64,000 bases of DNA from Aquibium sp. A9E412 (lineage in GTDB: Bacteria; Pseudomonadota; Alphaproteobacteria; Rhizobiales; Rhizobiaceae): assembly GCF_030398335.1 (NCBI RefSeq), contig NZ_JAOAOP010000008.1, positions 38,632 to 102,631 of the forward strand, in the 5' to 3' direction. A program made the position numbers and the translations under genes. Below the pieces are notes generated by a model, which had not been told where the DNA came from, did no database searches, and was given only the letters and a program-made list of their open reading frames with translations. Of the stretch, positions 58,699-64,000 are shown piece by piece; position 1 is the first letter of the stretch; each line of letters opens with the position of its first letter.

Positions 58699-58854
58699 GG
58701 CGCGCGGCGCGGCGAACCGGTCTCTCCGCTTCGCCTGGAAACGCTTTGTCGTGCCGCGTTTCCGGACGGCGAACCGGTTTCCACTTCGCCTGGAAACGCT
58801 TTGTCGTGCCGCGTTTCCGGACGGCGAACCGGTGCCCACTTCGCCTGGAAACGC
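58699..58854 (-). repeat. Tandem array of three palindromic repeats (copies D1-D3)
   Basis: Three units of the 44-bp palindrome at 58699-58744 (distal arm decayed, two extra bases), 58756-58799 and 58811-58854, separated by identical 11-bp spacers TTTGTCGTGCC (55-bp period). The last unit is one base past the purH stop on the minus strand. The array fills the space between the convergent MFS gene and purH. No second hairpin is attached here. Confidence 0.9.
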
Positions 58855-58855
58855 T

Positions 58856-60472
58856 TCAGTGGCGGAAGTGGCGCATGCCGGTGAAGACCATGGCGATGCC
58901 GTGGGCGTCGGCCGCCGCGATCACCTCGTCGTCGCGCATCGAGCCGCCCGGCTGGATAACCGCCGTGGCGCCCGCCTCGACCGCCGACATCAGGCCGTCG
59001 GCGAACGGGAAGAAGGCGTCGGAGGCGACGACGCTGCCGCGCGTCGGCGGCTCGGAAAGGCCGCCCGCGGCGGCCATGTCCTCGGCCTTGCGCGCGGCGA
59101 TGCGGGCGGAATCGACGCGGCTCATCTGGCCGGCGCCGATGCCCACCGTGGCGCCGCCGCGGGCATAGACGATGGCGTTCGACTTGACGTGCTTGGCGAC
59201 CCGGAAGGCGAAGCGCAGATCGGCCAGCTCGGCCGCGCTCGGCGCGCGCTTGCTGACCACCCGAAGCTCGACCGCATCGACGGTGCCGGCATCGCGCGAC
59301 TGCACCAGCAGGCCGCCGGCGACCGAGCGCACGGCCAGCCCCGGCTGGCGCGGATCGGCCGTGCCGCCGGTCAGGAGCAGGCGCAGGTTGCGCTTCTCGG
59401 CGACGATGGCGCGGGCCGCCTCGTCGGCGTCGGGCGCGATGATGACCTCGGTGAAGATTTCGACGATGGCGCGCGCGGCATCCGCGTCGAGCGGCCGGTT
59501 GAGCGCGACGATGCCGCCGAAGGCCGACACCGGATCGCAGGCGAGCGCGCGGCCGTAGGCCTCGGCGAGCGTGGCGCCCTCGGCGACGCCGCACGGATTG
59601 GCGTGCTTGATGATGGCGACGGCGGCGCTGCGCGCGGGGTCGAACTCGGAGACCAGCTCGAAGGCGGCGTCGGTGTCGTTGATGTTGTTGAAGGAAAGCT
59701 GCTTGCCCTGCACCTGGTGCGCCGTGGCGACGCCGGGGCGCGCCTCGCCGGTGGTGTAGAAGCCGGCCGTCTGGTGCGGGTTCTCGCCGTAGCGCATCAC
59801 CTGGGCGAGATGGCCGCCGAACGCGCGCCAGGCCGGCATGGCGCTGCCGGTCTCGGCCGCCAGCCAGCCGGAGATCGCCGCGTCGTAGGCGGCGGTGCGG
59901 GCATAGGCGGTGGCGGCCAGGCGCTGGCGCAGCGCATAGGGCAGCGCGCCGTCGTTCTCGCCGAGCGCGGCGAGCACGGCCGCATAGTCCTGCGGGTCGG
60001 TGACGACGGCGACATGGGCGTGATTCTTGGCCGCCGCGCGCAGCATCGCCGGGCCGCCGATGTCGACGTTCTCCACCGTGGTGGCGTAGTCGCCGCCGGC
60101 CGCGCGCACCGCCTCGAAGGGGTAGAGATTGATGACCGCAAGGTCGATCGGCGCGATGCCGTGCGCCTGCATGGCCGCCTCGTGCTCGGCGTTGCCGCGC
60201 ACCGCCAGCAGGCCGCCGTGCACGGCCGGATGCAGCGTCTTGACGCGGCCGTCCATGATCTCGGGAAAGCCGGTCAGCTCGGCGACGTCGCGCACGGCGA
60301 GCCCGGCCGCCGACAGCGCCGCCGCGGTGCCGCCGGTCGACACCAGCTCGACGCCGCGCTCGGCGAGCGCGGCCGCGAACGCGACGATGCCCGTCTTGTC
60401 GGACACCGACAGCAGCGCCCGGCGCACCGGCACGAGATCGGGAATGGCGGTGGCGGCGGGCTTGGCGGGCAT
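58856..60472 (-). CDS. purH: Bifunctional AICAR transformylase/IMP cyclohydrolase PurH
   Basis: 538 residues. N-terminal IMP cyclohydrolase (MGS-like) domain with [14 protein letters not shown], '[17 protein letters not shown]' and '[18 protein letters not shown]'; C-terminal AICAR formyltransferase with [22 protein letters not shown] and [11 protein letters not shown]. Last two steps of de novo purine synthesis. The start was chosen at the ATG before the conserved block; a 48-codon upstream extension is Arg-rich. Repeat copy D3 begins one base past its stop. Confidence 0.97.
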   Translation of the reverse strand: MPAKPAATAIPDLVPVRRALLSVSDKTGIVAFAAALAERGVELVSTGGTAAALSAAGLAVRDVAELTGFPEIMDGRVKTLHPAVHGGLLAVRGNAEHEAAMQAHGIAPIDLAVINLYPFEAVRAAGGDYATTVENVDIGGPAMLRAAAKNHAHVAVVTDPQDYAAVLAALGENDGALPYALRQRLAATAYARTAAYDAAISGWLAAETGSAMPAWRAFGGHLAQVMRYGENPHQTAGFYTTGEARPGVATAHQVQGKQLSFNNINDTDAAFELVSEFDPARSAAVAIIKHANPCGVAEGATLAEAYGRALACDPVSAFGGIVALNRPLDADAARAIVEIFTEVIIAPDADEAARAIVAEKRNLRLLLTGGTADPRQPGLAVRSVAGGLLVQSRDAGTVDAVELRVVSKRAPSAAELADLRFAFRVAKHVKSNAIVYARGGATVGIGAGQMSRVDSARIAARKAEDMAAAGGLSEPPTRGSVVASDAFFPFADGLMSAVEAGATAVIQPGGSMRDDEVIAAADAHGIAMVFTGMRHFRH

Positions 60473-60624
60473 CGGCGGCGGGTCTCCGTTCTTGCGCGGC
60501 CCGGAGGTAGCACAGCGCCGCGCCTTTGCAAGCGCGCGCGGCGTCGCGGCGCCGCCACCGCGGCCTCTCGAACGGTCTTGCCGGCTGCGCGGCCGGGCGC
60601 GCCGGCCCGGCCGCACCGCGCGCC

Positions 60625-60723
60625 GGAGCCGCTCTGCTCTTCACAAAATCGCAGATCGGCTCCAACCGGTTGTCTTGACGCGTTTGTGGACGGCGAACCG
60701 GTTTCCACTTCGCCTGGCAACGC
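60625..60723 (-). repeat. Palindromic repeat copy E with second hairpin (after heparinase gene)
   Basis: On the minus strand a 44-bp palindrome (60680-60723) starts one base past the heparinase-family TAG. Its outer arms are degenerate (GCGTTGCC and ACAAACGC). Then a 16-nt spacer starting GTCAAGAC leads to a strong hairpin GGAGCCGATCTGC with GCAGAGCGGCTCC (60651-60663 and 60625-60637). Same layout as copies B and C. The intervening DNA to purH holds no gene. Confidence 0.85.
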
Positions 60724-60724
60724 G

Positions 60725-62470
60725 CTATGCCTCGCTGGCGCCCATCCGCGACAGCCGCCAGTGCAGCTCGGGGCGCTCGTCCGGCGCCAGATAGACGACG
60801 ATCTGGCGGCTGCGCACCGGCCCGGCGATGCCGGCCAGGAAGATCGATTCCTCGATCTCGGGGCGCGCGTGGGCGCAGGCGAAGGTCCAGGTCTCGCCGT
60901 TGCTGGCGGCCAGCACGAGGCGGCCCTTGTCGCCTTCCGCGAGCGCGATGTCGGGATGCAGGTGGAAACGCAGCGCGACGCGGTCGGCGCCGCCGCCCGA
61001 CGGGATGCCGCCCGGCCGCAGGAAGCGGTCGACGCCGTCCAGCACGCCGCCATCCGCCGACAGCGCCAGCGCGCGCTCGTGCACCAGGCCGAAGCGGGAC
61101 AGGTAGCCGTCGTGGCTGGCGCGGAAGCCGTGCCGGCCGTCGCCGTCGTGGCGCCGGCAGTCGACCGTGCGCGGCCCGGCGACCAGCGGCGTGCCGAGCA
61201 GGCCGCAGAGGCGGCCCGACAGGTTGAAGCGCGCCTGCGAGGTGTCGTTGACCGTGGCGGTGGAATGCGCCGCGGTGGCGCGGCCGAGCGGCCGGAAGTC
61301 GTCGGCGCCGAAGCGGTCGATGCCGCAGTTGACGATCACCTGCGTGCGCCCCGACGACAGCTCGAAGGACAGGCAGCCGGCATGCGCCTCGTGCGACAGC
61401 TCCGGCGGCGGCGGCGCGCCGGTGTCGGCGATCACCGTCGTGGTGCCGAGCGCCAGCCGCTCGTAGCCGGAATAGGGCGCGTGCAGCAGCGGCGCGCCGG
61501 CGGTGTCGTCGTGGCGCAGGATCGCCGCCACCCGGTCGTGCACGGTGACGCCCATGCCGTTGAAGCGGGCCAGGCTGCCCTCGCGGTGGCGGAAGAAGCG
61601 CAGCATCGGCAGCATGCGCTCGACCGCGCCGACCAGCGCGCCGGGCGGCGCCTCGGCCTGGTTGGCGTAGGTCTGGCGCAGCGGCAGCAGGTCGGCGAGC
61701 AGCTCCAGCACCGCGTGCGGGCTGCGCGAGACATGGCCGCCATCGGGCAGCACCTGGCGGTCGAGCTCGCGGCAGAGCTGGCGCGTGGCATGGCGCAGCA
61801 CCGGCGTCGGCACCGGCAGCGACAGCGCGGCGAAGGCGAGCGCGATGCGCGCGCGCAGCCGCTCCTCGCCGTCGGCCATCTCCGGCGCCATCGAGCGCAG
61901 ATAGCGGATCTGCAGCGACAGCGAGCGCAGGAACTGGCGGTAGAAGGCGAAGTCGGCGCCCTTGAGCACCACCGCCGAATGCTGCAGCCAGGCGATGACG
62001 CGGCGCGCGGTGACGGCCGGGTCCCACGCCACGCCGGCGATGCGCCGGCCGTGGCTCGCCATCCAGTCGGCCATCAGCGCGCGCGCGTTGGCCGTGGCGA
62101 GCTCGCTGTCGGCGGCGTGCATGTGGCGCAGCCAGCGGAAGCCGTGCAGCGCCTCGAGCCAGCCGCGATGGGCGACGTCGAGCTGGAAGGGCGACTGGCC
62201 GCCGGCCTCGACCATGCGGCCGGCGAAGGGAAAGCGGCCGTGGTAGATCTCGCTGGCGATCTGCGGGTCGGCCAGCCGCAGGTCGGGCGGCGCGATCAGC
62301 ACCCGCTCGGGCGTGCGGCCGGTGTAGCGCCAGCGGTAGACCGGGCCGGTGCGCAGCCGCCGGCGCAGCCGGCGCCAAGCCTGCTGGACGACAAGCATCG
62401 CCAGTTGGCCGGCATCGCCCTTCGCCTTCGCCAAGCCCCGCACCCTCTCCGTGAACGCCCCCGCTTTCAC
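60725..62470 (-). CDS. Heparinase II/III family protein
   Basis: 581 residues. N-terminal all-helical (alpha/alpha toroid) region followed by a beta-sandwich domain with 'ARFNLSGRLCGLLGTPLVAG' and 'DGRHGFRASHDGYLSRFGLVHER', the signature of heparinase II/III-like polysaccharide lyases and uronan-processing proteins. No signal peptide is evident, so it may be cytoplasmic, as in many Rhizobiales members. In Hyphomicrobiales this gene commonly sits between rsmB and purH, as here. Substrate unknown; a cell-surface polysaccharide is likely. Confidence 0.92.
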   Translation of the reverse strand: MKAGAFTERVRGLAKAKGDAGQLAMLVVQQAWRRLRRRLRTGPVYRWRYTGRTPERVLIAPPDLRLADPQIASEIYHGRFPFAGRMVEAGGQSPFQLDVAHRGWLEALHGFRWLRHMHAADSELATANARALMADWMASHGRRIAGVAWDPAVTARRVIAWLQHSAVVLKGADFAFYRQFLRSLSLQIRYLRSMAPEMADGEERLRARIALAFAALSLPVPTPVLRHATRQLCRELDRQVLPDGGHVSRSPHAVLELLADLLPLRQTYANQAEAPPGALVGAVERMLPMLRFFRHREGSLARFNGMGVTVHDRVAAILRHDDTAGAPLLHAPYSGYERLALGTTTVIADTGAPPPPELSHEAHAGCLSFELSSGRTQVIVNCGIDRFGADDFRPLGRATAAHSTATVNDTSQARFNLSGRLCGLLGTPLVAGPRTVDCRRHDGDGRHGFRASHDGYLSRFGLVHERALALSADGGVLDGVDRFLRPGGIPSGGGADRVALRFHLHPDIALAEGDKGRLVLAASNGETWTFACAHARPEIEESIFLAGIAGPVRSRQIVVYLAPDERPELHWRLSRMGASEA

Positions 62471-62529
62471 AAGAGTCTAAATGATTCAACGATTTGTGCG
62501 AAGGCGAAAATACGGTGCGGCGGAAGACC

Positions 62530-63921
62530 TCAGGCCATGCGGCGCAGGCGGGCGGCGAAGAAGCCGTCGAGGCCGGACAGCCGGGCCGTCGTGCCGGGCA
62601 TGCCGGCGGGGGTCGTGCGCAGCGTCCCCTGCGCCGTGACGAAGGGCGCGATGCCGGGAACCTCATCGGCCGCGACGGGCTCGAGCGCGACCGTGGCACC
62701 GGCCGGCGAGGCGAGGAACGCCTCCAGCAGGTCTTCGCCCTCGGCCGGGTCGAGCGAGCAGTTGGCGAAGACGACGGCGCCGCCCGGCCGCACCAGCGTG
62801 ACCGCATGCGCGAGCAGCCGGCCCTGCAGCTCGGCGAGGGTGGCGATGTCGGCCGGCGTCTTGGTCCAGGCGACGTCGGGGTGGCGGCGGATCGTGCCGG
62901 TCGACGAGCAGGGCGCATCGAGCAGCACGGCGTCGAACGGCGCATCGGGCCGGTAGACGAGCGCGTCGGCCGCCACCGTCTCGGCGGCGAGGTCGAGCCG
63001 CGCGAGATTGGCCTCGAGCCGGGCGAGCCGGTTCGTCGAGCGGTCGACGGCGGTGACGCGCGCGCCGGCGGCGGCGAGCTGCGCCGTCTTGCCGCCGGGC
63101 GCCGCGCACAGGTCGAGCACGGCGAGGCCGTCGACGGGGCCGAGCAGCCGCGCCGGCAGCGCGGCGGCGGCGTCCTGCACCCACCAGGCGCCCTCGGCAT
63201 AGCCGGGCAGTCCGGCGACCGGACCGGGCAGCTCGGCGAGGCGCACGCTGCCGGTCGGCAGCACGATGCCGCCGAGCCGCGCGGCCCAGGCCGCGGCATC
63301 CGCGCGCACGGTGAAGTCGGTCGGCGGCGGCTCGCGGTGGGCGGCCAGCACGGCGTCGGCCGTCGCCGCGCCGTAGGCCGCCGTCAGCCGCTCGATCAGC
63401 CAGTCCGGCGCGTCGCGCGTCTCGGCCAGCATGCGCGGCAGCGCCTCGTCGCGGCCACGCTGCAGGCCGCGCAGCACGGCATTGACGAGCGCGGCGAAGC
63501 GCGCGGTGCGCGGATCGGCCTTGGCATGGGCGACGGCGAGGTCGACCGCGGCGCGGTCGGGCACGTCGAGGAAGAAGAGCTGCGCGGCGCCGACATGCAG
63601 CACGTGCATGAGCGTGCGCGCCTTGGCCGGCAGCGGCCGCTCCAGCCGGCCCTCGATCATCCGCGTGATGGTCACGCGATGGCGCAGCGCGCTGACCACG
63701 ATGGCGCGCACCAGAAGCCGGTCGCGCGGCGAGAGCGCGCGGTATTGCGGGTGGCCGTTCTCGGCGTCGGTCAGCGCGTCGAGCGGCGTGCGCGCGTCGA
63801 CCACGGCGGCCAGCAGCCGGGCTGCCGCCTGGCGCGCTGCAAGCCCGGGCGCGCCGTCGGCGCTCGGCGCGGCGGGGTGGCGTGCGGCTCTGTCGGTGCG
63901 GCGCGGGCGCGCGCGGCTCAC
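62530..63921 (-). CDS. rsmB: 16S rRNA (cytosine967-C5) methyltransferase RsmB
   Basis: 463 residues. N-terminal NusB-like RNA-binding domain (about 25-170, 'LVRAIVVSALRHRVTITRMIEGRLER'), then the SAM-dependent m5C methyltransferase core: 'LDLCAAPGGKTAQLA', catalytic Cys in LLDAPCSSTGTIRRHPD, and 'FANCSLDPAEGEDLL'. Start chosen at GTG 63921, which overlaps the preceding gene's TGA by four bases (GTGA), replacing a longer GTG at 63963 that would overlap it by 46 bp. Confidence 0.93.
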   Translation of the reverse strand: MSRARPRRTDRAARHPAAPSADGAPGLAARQAAARLLAAVVDARTPLDALTDAENGHPQYRALSPRDRLLVRAIVVSALRHRVTITRMIEGRLERPLPAKARTLMHVLHVGAAQLFFLDVPDRAAVDLAVAHAKADPRTARFAALVNAVLRGLQRGRDEALPRMLAETRDAPDWLIERLTAAYGAATADAVLAAHREPPPTDFTVRADAAAWAARLGGIVLPTGSVRLAELPGPVAGLPGYAEGAWWVQDAAAALPARLLGPVDGLAVLDLCAAPGGKTAQLAAAGARVTAVDRSTNRLARLEANLARLDLAAETVAADALVYRPDAPFDAVLLDAPCSSTGTIRRHPDVAWTKTPADIATLAELQGRLLAHAVTLVRPGGAVVFANCSLDPAEGEDLLEAFLASPAGATVALEPVAADEVPGIAPFVTAQGTLRTTPAGMPGTTARLSGLDGFFAARLRRMA

Positions 63922-64000
63922 GACCACGGGCCCTGCGGCCCGTTCCCGCCGCCGCGGCCCCACGGCATCGGCGGCGCCCGGTCGTCGCCGGCGCCGGCCG
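63918..64000 (-). CDS. htpX: C-terminal end of protease HtpX-like gene, partial
   Basis: The last 26 codons of a minus-strand gene that enters at the right edge: the peptide ends GRGGGNGPQGPWS, and alphaproteobacterial HtpX membrane metalloproteases end in such Gly-Pro-Trp tails. Its TGA shares four bases with the rsmB GTG, indicating coupling. htpX-rsmB is a frequent order in Hyphomicrobiales. The catalytic HEXXH lies outside the window, so the name rests on the tail and context. Confidence 0.55.
   Translation of the reverse strand, partial: AGAGDDRAPPMPWGRGGGNGPQGPWS

Overview
The window is chromosomal DNA from a very GC-rich alphaproteobacterium, most likely of the order Hyphomicrobiales (Rhizobiales). 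Evidence: an Omp19-type lipoprotein very like the Brucella protein (177 residues, same lipobox and conserved C-terminal core), the gene orders ftsY-mtaB-dapF, mdh-sucC-sucD-sucA-sucB-lpd, sdhC-D-A-B and glnK-amtB-ftsK-lolA-xthA, a 180-kDa-class NAD-glutamate dehydrogenase, and two perfect CtrA-type boxes (TTAA-N7-TTAA). I cannot name the genus. I saw no rRNA, tRNA, CRISPR array, insertion sequence or prophage. Most long overlapping open frames are shadows caused by GC-rich third codon positions.

Layout. 1-4.2 kb (minus): dapF, mtaB, ftsY and the start of yciB, tightly packed and partly overlapping, with a small DUF1328 membrane protein beyond. 4.3-8.7 kb: secreted and lipoprotein genes, a metallo-beta-lactamase-fold hydrolase, a VOC protein, Omp19 and ZapE. 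8.9-18.5 kb (plus): a TCA block with malate dehydrogenase, succinyl-CoA synthetase and the whole 2-oxoglutarate dehydrogenase complex; its E2 has two lipoyl domains. 18.6-24.5 kb: small envelope proteins, a TraB/GumN protein, XerC, a leucine-dehydrogenase-type enzyme, periplasmic MsrA and a lower-GC HicAB-like toxin-antitoxin pair. 24.7-28.2 kb (minus): succinate dehydrogenase. 28.4-34.3 kb: the least characterised stretch, with a multi-pass membrane protein translationally coupled to a membrane-anchored ClpP-like protease, two convergent small envelope genes and a diguanylate cyclase.

34.4-43.2 kb: leuC, MgtC-like protein, methyltransferase, oxidoreductase, the translation genes rplS-trmD-rimM, a UbiH-type hydroxylase and tesB. 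43.2-49.8 kb (plus): glnK-amtB behind a good sigma-54 promoter, then ftsK, lolA and xthA. 49.8-58.7 kb: an orphan response regulator with a cyclic-nucleotide-binding-domain protein, a YkuD-type protein, an AhpD-like protein, the giant glutamate dehydrogenase and an MFS transporter. 58.8-64 kb (minus): rsmB, a heparinase-family protein and purH, with the probable end of htpX at the right edge.

The strongest non-genic signal is a family of 44-bp palindromes, some joined to a second hairpin. They occur after msrA, ftsK, lolA, purH and the heparinase gene, each time exactly one base past the stop codon and in the same orientation to the gene. Other points worth checking are a HicA toxin with no ATG/GTG/TTG start, CtrA boxes upstream of ftsK and of a small secreted protein, and the membrane protein/ClpP-like protease pair, which is the best candidate here for an undescribed system.
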